A stretch of 64,000 nucleotides of DNA from Ensifer sp. USDA 6670 (GCA_000421085.1 ATWE01000002.1:248001-312000), one strand, 5' to 3'. Counted from the stretch's first letter, positions 16,609 to 25,932 are shown. Program-made: numbers and translations. The notes: a model not told the origin generated them from the letters alone.

Positions 16609-18837
16609 ATGAAAACTCACAACCGCAGACTGGATATCGCGCTGGCTCTCGGGCTTGCCGCCTTAGTGCTCCTTCCCTGGTACAGGATCGACGGCGGCTT
16701 CTTCGGCTTCGGCTGGCTTTCCGCCTTTCCGGAAGAACCGGCTGCAGCGCCGGGTCTCGTTCAGATCGCATCCTTTGGTAAATGGTGGCTGATGCTTCCC
16801 GCTCTGGCCATGATGGCCGCCGCCGCTGCCCGCTTCATCGACGATCCGGCGCGGCGAGGAAGCCTTCTTGCCTGGACAGGCGCCGGCGGCATCGTCGTTC
16901 TGGCTCTTCAGGGCCTCGCCATCGGCTTTTCCGGCTGGAACTGGACGATCAGCGAGGCGCTGTTCGGCGCGCTTGCGGAGGGCCAGTCCTCCATGGGAGC
17001 GGGAGCGGTGCTCGCCGCGCTCGTCTTCGTCCTCCTTTTCGCCTTCGGGCTCGCCGAACGCGGCGTGATGAAGGGTGACGCCTTCGTCGTCTCGGCCATC
17101 TCGCTGCTCGTCTTTCTCGTCGCCGTCTTCGTCTTCTATCCTGTCGGAAGCATGCTGGTCGGCGCCTTCCAGGATTTCGACGGCTCCTTCAATCCGGATG
17201 GCTTCACCCGCAATATCGTGGATCCGTCGATCTGGAGCCTCGACTGCGTCATCGGCGGCGGGCGCTGCGGGATCGCCTGGCGGACTTTCTGGCTGGCGGT
17301 GATGACCGCGGGCGGCTCGACCGTCCTCGGCCTTGCCTTCGCATTGATCGCGACCCGTACCGGCTTCCGTTACAAGCGGAGCCTCAGGCTGTTGACGGTG
17401 CTGCCGATCATCACGCCGCCCTTCGTGGTCGGCCTTGCGCTCACCTTGCTCTTCGGTCGCTCCGGCGTCATCACCGAAACCCTGTCCACGCTGATCGGCA
17501 TCGAGCCCGGCCGCTGGCTCTACGGCCTCACCGGCATCTGGATTGCGCAGGTCCTGTCCTTTACGCCCATCTCCTTCCTTGTGCTGATCGGCGTCGTCGA
17601 AGGCGTCAGCCCGTCGATGGAGGAAGCCTCGCAGACGCTGAGGGCAGACCGCTGGCGCACCTTCTGGCGCATCTCGCTGCCGCTGATGAAGCCGGGGCTC
17701 GCCAATGCATTCCTCATCGGCTTCATCGAAAGCATGGCCGATTTCGGAAATCCCCTGGTGCTGGGCGGCAGCCATGGCGTGCTTTCGACGGAAATCTTCT
17801 TCGCCGTCGTCGGCTCGCAGAACGACCCTTCCCGCGCCGCCGTGCTCGCCATCATTCTCCTGTGTTTCACGCTGACGGCCTTTCTGGCGCAGCGCTTCTG
17901 GCTTTCGGGAAAGAACTTTGCGACGGTTACCGGAAAGGGCGACAGCGGCGCCCACGCCGCCCTGCCCCGCACGGTTTCGGTCGCGGTCCATGTCCTGGTG
18001 ATCCCATGGGCGCTCTTCACGCTCGTCGTTTACGGCATGATCCTCGTCGGCGGCTTCGTGAAGACCTGGGGGCTGGACAACTCGCTGACGCTCGCCCACT
18101 ACGCCAAGGCCTTCTCCGTCGAATTCCGCGACGGCGGCATCGCCTGGACGGGCGTTGCCTGGAACTCCTTCTGGACGACGATGGAGATTGCCCTCATATC
18201 GGCACCGCTGACGGCAGCCGTCGGGCTCCTCACAGCGTACCTGATCGTGCGCCAGAGGTTCGCCGGCCGCCAACTCTTCGAGTTCGCCCTGATGATGAGC
18301 TTCGCCATTCCGGGGACGGTCATCGGCATCAGCTACATCATGGCCTTCAACCTGCCGCCGCTGGAAATGACCGGCAGCGCTCTGATCCTCGTTGCCTGTT
18401 TCGTCTTCCGCAACATGCCCGTCGGCGTGCGCGGCGGGGTGGCGGCGATGAGCCAGCTCGACCGAAGCCTCGACGAGGCATCGCTGACGCTGAGAGCCGA
18501 CAGCTTCCGCACCATCCGCAAGGTCATCCTGCCGCTTTTGCGGCCGGCGATCACGGCCGCCCTCGTCTATTCCTTCGTGCGCGCGATCACTTCGATCAGC
18601 GCCGTCATCTTCCTGGTCAGCGCCGAATACAACATGGCGACGGCCTACATCGTCGGGCTGGTCGAGAACGGCGAATACGGCGTGGCGATCGCCTATTCCT
18701 CCATGCTGATCGTGGTGATGATATCGGTCATCGCCGGCTTCCAGCTTGTCGTCGGCGAACGCAGGCTTCGGCGCGAAAACCGCATCCAGGCCGTTGCCCG
18801 CGCGCCCGTTCCCCTTCCCCAGGAGAAAACCGCATGA
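16609..18837 (+). CDS. ABC transporter permease, fused double-module (AfuB/Fbp type)
   Basis: 742 residues with about 14 membrane segments. Two BPD_transp_1 modules are fused: each carries an EAA loop (EEASQTLRADRWRTFWRISLPLMKP near residue 345 and DEASLTLRADSFRTIRKVILPLLRP near 625). The N-terminal ~170 residues add several extra helices. One polypeptide therefore supplies both halves of the channel. The stop overlaps the ATPase start as ATGA. The 173-bp gap before it shows no independent promoter. Confidence 0.92.
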   Translation: MKTHNRRLDIALALGLAALVLLPWYRIDGGFFGFGWLSAFPEEPAAAPGLVQIASFGKWWLMLPALAMMAAAAARFIDDPARRGSLLAWTGAGGIVVLALQGLAIGFSGWNWTISEALFGALAEGQSSMGAGAVLAALVFVLLFAFGLAERGVMKGDAFVVSAISLLVFLVAVFVFYPVGSMLVGAFQDFDGSFNPDGFTRNIVDPSIWSLDCVIGGGRCGIAWRTFWLAVMTAGGSTVLGLAFALIATRTGFRYKRSLRLLTVLPIITPPFVVGLALTLLFGRSGVITETLSTLIGIEPGRWLYGLTGIWIAQVLSFTPISFLVLIGVVEGVSPSMEEASQTLRADRWRTFWRISLPLMKPGLANAFLIGFIESMADFGNPLVLGGSHGVLSTEIFFAVVGSQNDPSRAAVLAIILLCFTLTAFLAQRFWLSGKNFATVTGKGDSGAHAALPRTVSVAVHVLVIPWALFTLVVYGMILVGGFVKTWGLDNSLTLAHYAKAFSVEFRDGGIAWTGVAWNSFWTTMEIALISAPLTAAVGLLTAYLIVRQRFAGRQLFEFALMMSFAIPGTVIGISYIMAFNLPPLEMTGSALILVACFVFRNMPVGVRGGVAAMSQLDRSLDEASLTLRADSFRTIRKVILPLLRPAITAALVYSFVRAITSISAVIFLVSAEYNMATAYIVGLVENGEYGVAIAYSSMLIVVMISVIAGFQLVVGERRLRRENRIQAVARAPVPLPQEKTA

Positions 18838-19895
18838 CCGTCGTGGCTCCCGGTTCCGTCGTCTTCCGGAACATTCGCAAGCAGTTCGGTGCCTTCACCG
18901 CCATTGCCGACCTGTCGCTGACCATCGAACCAGGCACGCTCGTCACGCTGCTCGGGCCCTCCGGCTGCGGCAAGACGACGACGCTTCGCATGCTCGCCGG
19001 CCTCGAACATCCGACATCCGGCCGCATCCTGATCGGCGGCAAGGACGTGACCATGCTGCCCGCGAACGAGCGCGACGTCTCGATGGTCTTCCAGTCCTAT
19101 GCCCTCTTTCCGCACATGAACGCCCTCGACAACGTGGCCTACGGCCTGGAGTCGTCAGGTATGAGGCGCAAGGAAGCGCGCGAAAGAGCCGAGGAAGGAC
19201 TGGCCCTCGTGGGCCTGCCCGGCATGGGCCAGCGCCTGCCCGCCGAGCTCTCCGGCGGGCAGCAGCAGCGCGTCGCGGTCGCCCGTGCGCTGGTGCTGGA
19301 GCCGCAGGTTCTTCTCCTGGACGAGCCGCTTTCAAATCTCGATGCAAGGCTGAGGCGCCGCGTCCGGACCGAAATCCGCGAACTGCAGCAGCGGCTCGGT
19401 TTCACCGCTGTCTATGTCACGCACGATCAGGACGAAGCGCTTGCCGTCTCCGACCGCATCATCGTGATGAAGGACGGGAACATAGCCCAGGAGGGCGCCC
19501 CGCGCGAACTCTACGAGACGCCGGCCTCCGCCTTCATCGCCGACTTCATGGGCGAAGCCAATGTCGTTGCCTGCGACGTGATCGAGGTCGATGGTCACGA
19601 GGCCACGATCCGCGTCGAACAGCTGACGCATCGCGTGAGCGGCCGCGGCATGCGTCCCGGACCGGCGAAGCTCGCGGTGCGCCCGAACGCGATCACGCTT
19701 GAGCCGTCCGCTGCCGCCAGTTTTTCAGGCGAGATCACCCATACGGCCTATCTCGGCGATCATGTGGAATACGAGGTCAAGACGGCAGCTGGGACGCTCT
19801 TCGTGGTCGACACGGCGGTGGAGCGGGCACTTGCGCCCCAAACGAATGTGGCAATCGCTTTCAAGGAGCGCGGCATTGCCCTCATCAACGCTTAG
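18834..19895 (+). CDS. ABC transporter ATP-binding protein, AfuC/FbpC-like
   Basis: 353 residues. It has Walker A GPSGCGKTT, Q-loop VFQSYALFPHMN, signature LSGGQQQRVAVARAL, Walker B VLLLDEPLSNLD and the H-loop VTHDQDEALAVSDR. A C-terminal TOBE domain follows (about 270-350; GEITHTAYLGDHVEYEV). The CUT/Fbp-type ATPase powers the upstream permease. It overlaps the permease stop by ATGA. Confidence 0.94.
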   Translation: MTVVAPGSVVFRNIRKQFGAFTAIADLSLTIEPGTLVTLLGPSGCGKTTTLRMLAGLEHPTSGRILIGGKDVTMLPANERDVSMVFQSYALFPHMNALDNVAYGLESSGMRRKEARERAEEGLALVGLPGMGQRLPAELSGGQQQRVAVARALVLEPQVLLLDEPLSNLDARLRRRVRTEIRELQQRLGFTAVYVTHDQDEALAVSDRIIVMKDGNIAQEGAPRELYETPASAFIADFMGEANVVACDVIEVDGHEATIRVEQLTHRVSGRGMRPGPAKLAVRPNAITLEPSAAASFSGEITHTAYLGDHVEYEVKTAAGTLFVVDTAVERALAPQTNVAIAFKERGIALINA

Positions 19896-19925
19896 CCGCG
19901 GCAATTTGCAACCAAGGATTTCCTA

Positions 19926-20726
19926 ATGACATCTCACGTCGTCCCCGGGCTCGAAGCCCGCCTGGCATTGGCCGAAACCATCGGGCGAGAGGCGGGCGCA
20001 ATGGCGCTCGATTATTTCGCTCGCCGCGAAACGCTGATCATCGAAACGAAGCGCGACCCGCAGGACCTGGTTTCCATCGCCGACCGCGAAGTCGAAAGTC
20101 TCATCCGCGATCGGATCGCGGAGGCGTACCCGGAAGATGGCGTGCTCGGCGAAGAGTATGGACTCGTTCCCGGCCGCTCGGGCTTCACATGGGCGGTCGA
20201 TCCGATCGATGGCACGAGCCCATTCGTCAACGGTATGCCCAACTGGTGTGTCTCCATCGCCCTCGTTCATGCGGGCATACCGGTGGTGGGGGTTATCGCC
20301 GCACCATGCCACGGTGAACTCTATGCGGCAGCACTCGGCCTCGGCGCGCGTCTCAACGGCAAGCAGCTCACACTCGACGGCTCGCGCACCATTCGCAACC
20401 ACGTGACCGGGCTCGGCGCCAACAACTATGTCAAGCCGGCATTCGTCGGACAGATGGTCGAAAACCTGCTGGAAGCCGGCGGCACCTTCATGCGCAACGG
20501 TTCCGGCGCACTCATGCTCGCCTATGTCGCCGCCGGCCGTCTGGTGGGCTATTACGAACCCTACATGCACGCCTGGGATTGCCTCGCCGGCTATTGCCTC
20601 GTCCAGGAAGCGGGCGGCTGGTACCTGCCCTTCCCCACAGAGGGAGAGAGTTTGACCCGCGGCTCGATCGTCCTTGCCGCCGCGCCCGGCGCAGTCGACG
20701 ACCTGAGGAAGCTCGCGGGCGTCTGA
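19926..20726 (+). CDS. Inositol monophosphatase-family phosphatase
   Basis: 266 residues, standard IMPase length. Metal-site motifs are intact: GEEYG, WAVDPIDGTSPFVNGMPN and WDCLAGYCLVQEAGG. The family cleaves inositol phosphates, histidinol phosphate, fructose-1,6-bisphosphate or PAP. It starts 30 bp after the ATPase gene and is presumably in the same LacI-controlled operon. There is no signal peptide, so it acts in the cytoplasm, which suits dephosphorylation of a phosphorylated compound after import. The exact substrate is unknown. Confidence 0.9.
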   Translation: MTSHVVPGLEARLALAETIGREAGAMALDYFARRETLIIETKRDPQDLVSIADREVESLIRDRIAEAYPEDGVLGEEYGLVPGRSGFTWAVDPIDGTSPFVNGMPNWCVSIALVHAGIPVVGVIAAPCHGELYAAALGLGARLNGKQLTLDGSRTIRNHVTGLGANNYVKPAFVGQMVENLLEAGGTFMRNGSGALMLAYVAAGRLVGYYEPYMHAWDCLAGYCLVQEAGGWYLPFPTEGESLTRGSIVLAAAPGAVDDLRKLAGV

Positions 20727-20855
20727 CGCTCGGCTCCACGCTGAAATTTGGACTTGCCCCCTCAACGCCGCGGCTGCAGCTTTGAATTCGCCACGTTCGT
20801 GAACAGCCAAGGCCTGCTCCTTGACCCGGGATTCGGCGTCCCCTATTTCAGCTTC

Positions 20856-21653
20856 ATGGATATGACTGACCAGCCGCAGGCGCATTCGAAATTAAACTCG
20901 ACAAGGCTGGCGCTACAGAGATTGGAACGCGGGCGGGATCCGTGGGCGTTGCGCTGGCAGGCGCTGCTTGCCATCATCGACCTCAGCATCCTCGCCTTTT
21001 TCATCCTCGGGCCCTATCTGAGAGCGGGTCCGTCCTATCTGATCATCGACTACATCATTGCCGCATGGATCGGCTGCGAACTCATCGCAAGAGCGTTTGC
21101 CGCGCCTTCGATCGGGCGTTTCCTCCGGCGGCCGACGACCTGGGTCGATGTGATCATTCTGGGCACGCTCCTCTTCCCCCACCTGCTGTTCAACTTCGCA
21201 TTCCTCAGGGTGATGCGCATCTGGGCGGTCGGCAAGAGTCCGCTCCTGCTGGAAGGTCTTCGTCGCGCCGGGTGGTCGCATCTGCAGGATGTCTTCCGTG
21301 CCTGCCTGAACTTTCTCGTGTTCCTCTTCGTCGTCACGGGCTTCGTTTACACGACGTTCTTCTATCACCGGGAAGGCGGCGAGGGTTTCGTCGATGCTCT
21401 CTATTTCACGGTGGCCACCATTACCACCACGGGCTTCGGAGACATCACCCTGCCGGGCACGCTCGGCAAGCTCACCTCCGTCATCACCATGATCGTCGGC
21501 ATATCGCTCTTCGTCAGGCTCGCCCAGGCCGTCGTCAGGCCCTACAAGGTCAGTTTCCCCTGCCCTCAATGCGGCTTGCAGAGGCACGACACCGATGCCG
21601 TTCACTGCAAGGCCTGCGGTCATCTGCTCAACATACCCGATGAGGGCGACTGA
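20856..21653 (+). CDS. Potassium-channel-like ion channel with C-terminal zinc ribbon
   Basis: 265 residues. Six hydrophobic segments end in a pore loop whose filter reads TTTGFGDI, a variant of TVGYGD. The S4-like segment (FLRVMRIWAVGKSPLLLEGLRRAG) carries several arginines and lysines, as in voltage-sensing channels. The C-terminus has two CxxC pairs (CPQCG and CKACG, about residues 233-255) that probably bind zinc, instead of an RCK domain. The ATG at 20856 was chosen because upstream codons lack homology. No clear ribosome-binding site is seen, so 20862 is an alternative. Confidence 0.8.
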   Translation: MDMTDQPQAHSKLNSTRLALQRLERGRDPWALRWQALLAIIDLSILAFFILGPYLRAGPSYLIIDYIIAAWIGCELIARAFAAPSIGRFLRRPTTWVDVIILGTLLFPHLLFNFAFLRVMRIWAVGKSPLLLEGLRRAGWSHLQDVFRACLNFLVFLFVVTGFVYTTFFYHREGGEGFVDALYFTVATITTTGFGDITLPGTLGKLTSVITMIVGISLFVRLAQAVVRPYKVSFPCPQCGLQRHDTDAVHCKACGHLLNIPDEGD

Positions 21654-21690
21654 GACCTAGGACGGCGTGAGAGGCTTGACGAGAGCACTG

Positions 21691-21783
21691 CCGGGAAAAG
21701 TATGGAACGGTTTTCCGTCCGGAAGTATGAAGTTTCAAAGTCATAGAGTGTTTCAGTGTTTCCATGAAACATTGAAACGCTCT
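21691..21783. repeat. RIME-like element with terminal 18-bp inverted repeat
   Basis: The core 21691-21726 resembles the other mosaic repeats in the window. It is followed by AGAGTGTTTCAGTGTTTC, CAT, GAAACATTGAAACGCTCT (21745-21783), a near-perfect long hairpin. The hairpin overlaps the first two bases of the minus-strand stop codon at 21782-21784, so it can serve as that gene's terminator. Confidence 0.7.
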
Positions 21784-22567
21784 AGCCCTTCGTCTTGGCT
21801 GTCGCGACCGGCTCCGTGGTCAGATGAAAATCAACCATCTCCTTTTCAGTCAGGTAATAGAGCCGGTCAGGCGGTGTTTCGAGAGCGTTGATCCAGAGGC
21901 CGGGTCCGACGCCCATCGTATCGAGATGGCGGGCGACTCTGGCCGTGGTGGATTGCGCGAAGGACATGGCTTGTGCCGGTGTCGGCCGTTCCTCGCCGCC
22001 GCTGAAAACCTGGTGCACGCCGATCAGCGCGTCCTTTTCCGCCACGCGCGCCACGCCTCCGGCAAAAACGATCGGGCAGGAAGACGCGCAGAGCGCCTTT
22101 GCTGCCACTTTGGTATCGAGCTTCTTCTCGCGGATCAGTTTCGACATCGCGAGCGCATCGTCCACCGAGCCGCCCGGCGAGTTGAAGGTCACGGTCCTGA
22201 TATATTCGCCGCGCGCTTCGATCTCTTCGGCGAAGCGCGAACCGGCGCCGAGGTCGATCGTACCCTCGGCGAGCAGGACGCCGCCGGATCGGAGATCGAA
22301 CTTCATCGGCTGGCGCAGTACTTCGTCGGAGCTTCCGGGTTGGACTGGCGGCCCGTTGGGCGCAGCCTCGGTCACTGCCGGAGGCAGGACCGGCCGATCC
22401 TCGAGCATCGGATCGAAACCGGGCAATCCGTCGTTCATCGCTGCGATCTCGCGCATGTCGATAAGCAGGAAGACCCCAGCGGCCGCCAGCATCGCGAAGA
22501 AAGCGCCGCGCATCAGCACACCGTCGTCAATCCGAGCCAGCGCCTTGAACGCTTCATCGATCCTCAT
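21782..22567 (-). CDS. ClpP/crotonase-fold periplasmic or membrane-anchored protein (COG3904-like)
   Basis: 261 residues from MRIDEAFKAL. One N-terminal membrane segment (about 20-38) is followed by a ClpP-like domain: FNSPGGSVDDALAMSKLI supplies the oxyanion-type glycine loop, and ALCASSCPIVFAGG contains the serine/cysteine at the position of the ClpP nucleophile. GVHQVF follows with a histidine. COG3904 members are predicted exported serine-protease-fold proteins of unknown function. It overlaps the preceding membrane-protein gene by 14 bp, so the two are probably coupled partners. Confidence 0.75.
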   Translation of the reverse strand: MRIDEAFKALARIDDGVLMRGAFFAMLAAAGVFLLIDMREIAAMNDGLPGFDPMLEDRPVLPPAVTEAAPNGPPVQPGSSDEVLRQPMKFDLRSGGVLLAEGTIDLGAGSRFAEEIEARGEYIRTVTFNSPGGSVDDALAMSKLIREKKLDTKVAAKALCASSCPIVFAGGVARVAEKDALIGVHQVFSGGEERPTPAQAMSFAQSTTARVARHLDTMGVGPGLWINALETPPDRLYYLTEKEMVDFHLTTEPVATAKTKG

Positions 22568-23849
22568 GCGACCGATCCTTTGCACGCGTTCTCGGGTCGA
22601 GGCTGGTGATGTTGTTCGGCTCCTCCGCTTCTGCCTGAGCGACGATGTCGCCGAGCTGCCCGCCGTTCGCCGTCACGGCGCGCTGCACTTCCAAGGCCTG
22701 CAGAAGCTCGGCCGCCGTGATGCGCTCGGCAAAGGGCAGCTTCTCCTCCTGCTTGCGGATGGCGCTGTGAACCGCGGCCAGGATGAAGACCAGCACGCCC
22801 GGCAGCAGGTCGATGGAAATCGCACCCGCCCAGGCGGGAATGAAATCGGTCGCATAGCGCAGTACCGCCTCAGCGGATGAAAGCGGAACGAAGCGCCGCT
22901 CCGCCACCGGCGCACGCGCCAGTATTTCGTCAGCCGCTTCGGAAAGAACTTTGGATTGCGCTGCCACCGAGGCTCGCACAGTCTCCATTACCCGGTCCTG
23001 GCGATTGACGAGATCCGCATCGCCGCCGTCGGCCACGGGTGCGATGAAGCCGAGCGACAGGTCGTCTGCGGCGCGGCGGATCGAAGGCGCGATCGAAGTC
23101 TGTCCGAGCGACGTTATGACGCCTGTGAGCGCCACCACTTCCGAGGAGAACTGATCGGCACGCGGTGCGACCGCACCCGGCGCCGAGACAAGCGTCCGCA
23201 TCGTTTCGAGCCGCTTCTGTCCCTGGTTGAAAAGTATCGTCACCTGTTCGCGGGAGGCGTTTATGCCATTCTCCAGGTCCTTCATCTGCGCCGACATTTG
23301 CGACAGAAGCTGGACCACGCTTCCGGACCCCGTCGTGCCGGTGAGCGCTCCCGATTGCCGCTCCGAGGCGGCAAGCTGGGCGAAGCGTTCGGATGCGCGC
23401 TGGATGTCGGGCAGCAGGCTCTGGGCCGCAAGCGCGTTCTGATGCGCCTGGTCGAGGTCAGCGGTATAATCCTCCACCGTTTCCGCAAGATGCTGTTCGA
23501 GCGCGGCGGAACCTGCCAGCGCCGCCGCGTTCAGCCAGCTCGACATGGCGATGATCATGGCCGCACCCAAAGCCATCACGCCCAGCATGGCGGCTCGGCC
23601 CGTATGGTTGGTCACATGCGGATAGAAGCGGGCCATATAGGACCAGAAGGCGTAGATGCCGACGGAAACCGAGGCCGAGTATATGATCGCCGCGAAGAAG
23701 ACCGACGTCGGGGAGCCGTCGAGAATGCTGCGTACGCCGAGATAGGTATAGACGCCCGAGGCAAGCGCCAGCACCGCAAGTGCAAAACGCGTCATGGTTT
23801 CCACGGCCGCAACGCCGTCATGCAAACGTTGGGATGCGCCGAGGGCCAT
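22554..23849 (-). CDS. Membrane protein with long central coiled-coil region, function unknown
   Basis: 431 residues from the ATG at 23849. AGGAG lies 9 bp before that ATG but directly abuts the earlier ATG at 23858, so the later start is favoured. It has three N-terminal membrane segments (about residues 18-118) and a long polar alpha-helical middle (about 120-325) with coiled-coil-like spacing. One further membrane segment lies near 335-358, and the tail is cytoplasmic. No family was recognised. The 14-bp overlap with the ClpP-fold gene suggests a joint complex. Confidence 0.7.
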   Translation of the reverse strand: MALGASQRLHDGVAAVETMTRFALAVLALASGVYTYLGVRSILDGSPTSVFFAAIIYSASVSVGIYAFWSYMARFYPHVTNHTGRAAMLGVMALGAAMIIAMSSWLNAAALAGSAALEQHLAETVEDYTADLDQAHQNALAAQSLLPDIQRASERFAQLAASERQSGALTGTTGSGSVVQLLSQMSAQMKDLENGINASREQVTILFNQGQKRLETMRTLVSAPGAVAPRADQFSSEVVALTGVITSLGQTSIAPSIRRAADDLSLGFIAPVADGGDADLVNRQDRVMETVRASVAAQSKVLSEAADEILARAPVAERRFVPLSSAEAVLRYATDFIPAWAGAISIDLLPGVLVFILAAVHSAIRKQEEKLPFAERITAAELLQALEVQRAVTANGGQLGDIVAQAEAEEPNNITSLDPRTRAKDRSHEDR

Positions 23850-23971
23850 GAGCACCATCTCCTCAGAGGAATGTATTCCTTAACAGAGAATGAAGAAACG
23901 GGCGGAATAAAGGCTGCCCGCAGGACAAAGAGCTGGCATGCCGGAGAGAACCTCCGGGCGAACCGGAGCCG

Positions 23972-25534
23972 TCATCGAACGAGGTAGCTCTCTACTGCGC
24001 CTATGCCTCGCAGCTCCAGGGCGCAACGGCGCTCGAGCGTCCACTGACCGCGCAGCGCGCGCCTGGTCGCCTCGGAGATCTGTATTGCGTCGGCGATCCC
24101 CTGGGATTCGAGCCGGCTCGCTATGTTCACCGTTTCTCCCCACACGTCGTAGACAAATCGGAGCCGCCCGATCAGCCCGGCTACGACGGGCCCCGTATGG
24201 ATTCCGATCCGAACACGAAAACGGTCGGGCCCGGCTTCCGTATCCTGCAAGGATAAAAGCATGGACTTTCCGAGGGCCACGACCCTGTCGGCATGATCCG
24301 GCGCAGGCTCCGGGATCCCGCAGGCGGCCATATAGGCGTCTCCTATGGTCTTGATCTTCTCGACACGGTGCTGCTCGGTCAGCAGATCGAATCTCCTGAA
24401 CATTCCGTCCAGCCGCCTGACCAGATCGGAGGCAGTCGACCTTGCTGCAATGGGCGAAAAGCCGACGATATCCGCAAATAGGATGGAGACCTCTTCGAAG
24501 CGGTCGGCGATGATCTCTTCGCCATCCTGCAGCCGCACAACGATCGGTTCGGGCAGGATCGCGCGAATGAGGGAATCCGCCCGCAGCTTTTCCGTTTTTA
24601 TCTGCTGGAGGTAGCGGTGCTCCCGGTCGAGCCAGCGCTTCCTCTCGAGCGTGGAGTTAATCCGTGCGCGCAGAAGTATCGGATTGAAAGGCTTCGTCAG
24701 ATAGTCGTCGGCGCCGGCCTCGATGCAGCGGGCTACCGCCGTGACATCATTCAAGCCCGATATCATGATGACCGGGACGCGCTGCCATCGCTCCTCGGAC
24801 TTCAATCGCGACAGCATCTCGATGCCGTTCATGTCCGGCATCAGAATGTCGAGCAGGATAAGGTCGAACTCGTCCTCGGCCAATTTCGCCAGCGCGGACA
24901 GTCCGGATTCGGCGGTGACCACACGGTGACCTTCGCGTCGCAGCCGCCGGGACAGGAGATCACGATTGCTGGCCACGTCGTCGACCACGAGGATCTTGCC
25001 CCCCTGTTCCGGCCATGCGGCCTCTTGCGCTTTGAACAGAAGTCGCTCGAGCCCTGCCGCGTCGATTTCGGCGCGTTCACCCGGTTGAAGCATCTCGACC
25101 GTTTCCCCGCGCGAAAGACTGGCGATGGCGTCGACCTGCCTCAGGAGCTCTGCCGCCGCCGACAGTATCACATGGAGGTCTTCCTTCAGCGCATGCTCCG
25201 GCGCAACGCTTGCCTCTTCGAGGATCATTTCGGAATAGCCTATGATCGCGTTGAGCGGCGTGCGCAGGTCGTGACGGAGTCGTGCCTCCGCCTCCGCTTC
25301 TCCTTCCGCCAGAGCGCAGGCCGTACCCTCGAGAAGGCGATCGATAAAGCCGTTGAGCTGCCGTGCTGCAGCACCGATCCGGTCGAGATCGCTCATTATG
25401 TGGACCAGACCAAGATCCCGCGCCTGCTCGATCAGCAGTTCCTGGAAACCCAGGATTGCCCGCGCCGGGCCGGCCAAACGCTGGGCCACGTGAGCGGCGA
25501 TCGCCTGGTGCTGGAAGTCGTTGCCGGTGGTCAT
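23972..25534 (-). CDS. HisKA-like / receiver / class III nucleotide cyclase fusion
   Basis: 520 residues. Residues ~85-150 form a HisKA-like dimerisation helix pair ([18 protein letters not shown]) without a kinase ATPase domain. Residues ~180-300 are a receiver (VVDDVASN, phospho-acceptor in LLDILMPDMNG, KPF switch). Residues ~330-515 are a class III adenylate/guanylate cyclase (VSILFADIVGFSPIA, FVYDVWGETVNIASRLES). The metal aspartates are present. It is last in a four-gene signalling operon, 8 bp after the DivK-like gene. It would convert phosphorelay input into a cyclic nucleotide in the cytoplasm (inference). Confidence 0.9.
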   Translation of the reverse strand: MTTGNDFQHQAIAAHVAQRLAGPARAILGFQELLIEQARDLGLVHIMSDLDRIGAAARQLNGFIDRLLEGTACALAEGEAEAEARLRHDLRTPLNAIIGYSEMILEEASVAPEHALKEDLHVILSAAAELLRQVDAIASLSRGETVEMLQPGERAEIDAAGLERLLFKAQEAAWPEQGGKILVVDDVASNRDLLSRRLRREGHRVVTAESGLSALAKLAEDEFDLILLDILMPDMNGIEMLSRLKSEERWQRVPVIMISGLNDVTAVARCIEAGADDYLTKPFNPILLRARINSTLERKRWLDREHRYLQQIKTEKLRADSLIRAILPEPIVVRLQDGEEIIADRFEEVSILFADIVGFSPIAARSTASDLVRRLDGMFRRFDLLTEQHRVEKIKTIGDAYMAACGIPEPAPDHADRVVALGKSMLLSLQDTEAGPDRFRVRIGIHTGPVVAGLIGRLRFVYDVWGETVNIASRLESQGIADAIQISEATRRALRGQWTLERRCALELRGIGAVESYLVR

Positions 25535-25542
25535 CTTCCCAC

Positions 25543-25908
25543 CTATATCGCGAGCAGCTGCTCGATCTTGCGAACGAGCTGGGGCAGGTCGACCGGCTTG
25601 CTGTCGTAATCGTCGCAGCCGGCTTCAAGCGCCATCTCCCGGTCGCTTGCCATTGCATGCGCCGTCAGGGCAATGACCGGTATTCCGGCTGTCAGCGGGT
25701 TGGCCTTGATCCGTCGCGTCGCTTCCCAGCCGTCCATCACCGGCAGACTCATATCCATGAGGATCAGGTCCGGCTTTTCGGATGCGGCCAGCTCGACGCC
25801 GGCCTTTCCGTTTTCAGCAATCAGCACGTCGAAGCCCCGGCGGGACAGCCGCCGCGAAAGCATGTCACGGTTCATTTCATTATCTTCCACCAGAAGGATT
25901 CTCGTCAT
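25543..25908 (-). CDS. Single-domain response regulator, DivK/CheY-like
   Basis: 121 residues, only a receiver: acidic pair VEDNE, phospho-acceptor in LILMDMSLPVMDGW, threonine in IALTAHA and lysine in DSKPVD. ALTAHAMASDRE is typical of the DivK/hybrid-kinase receiver class. There is no output domain. It probably shuttles phosphoryl groups between the hybrid kinase upstream and the receiver-cyclase downstream. Confidence 0.93.
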   Translation of the reverse strand: MTRILLVEDNEMNRDMLSRRLSRRGFDVLIAENGKAGVELAASEKPDLILMDMSLPVMDGWEATRRIKANPLTAGIPVIALTAHAMASDREMALEAGCDDYDSKPVDLPQLVRKIEQLLAI

Positions 25909-25932
25909 TTGCGGCTCTCCTCCTGCTTATCT

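Noticed and set aside
15407-19895. Iron(III) uptake operon
   Set aside because: The LacI regulator, inositol-monophosphatase-family partner and lack of a visible Fur-type site make a sugar-phosphate-type ligand more plausible, though iron is not formally excluded.
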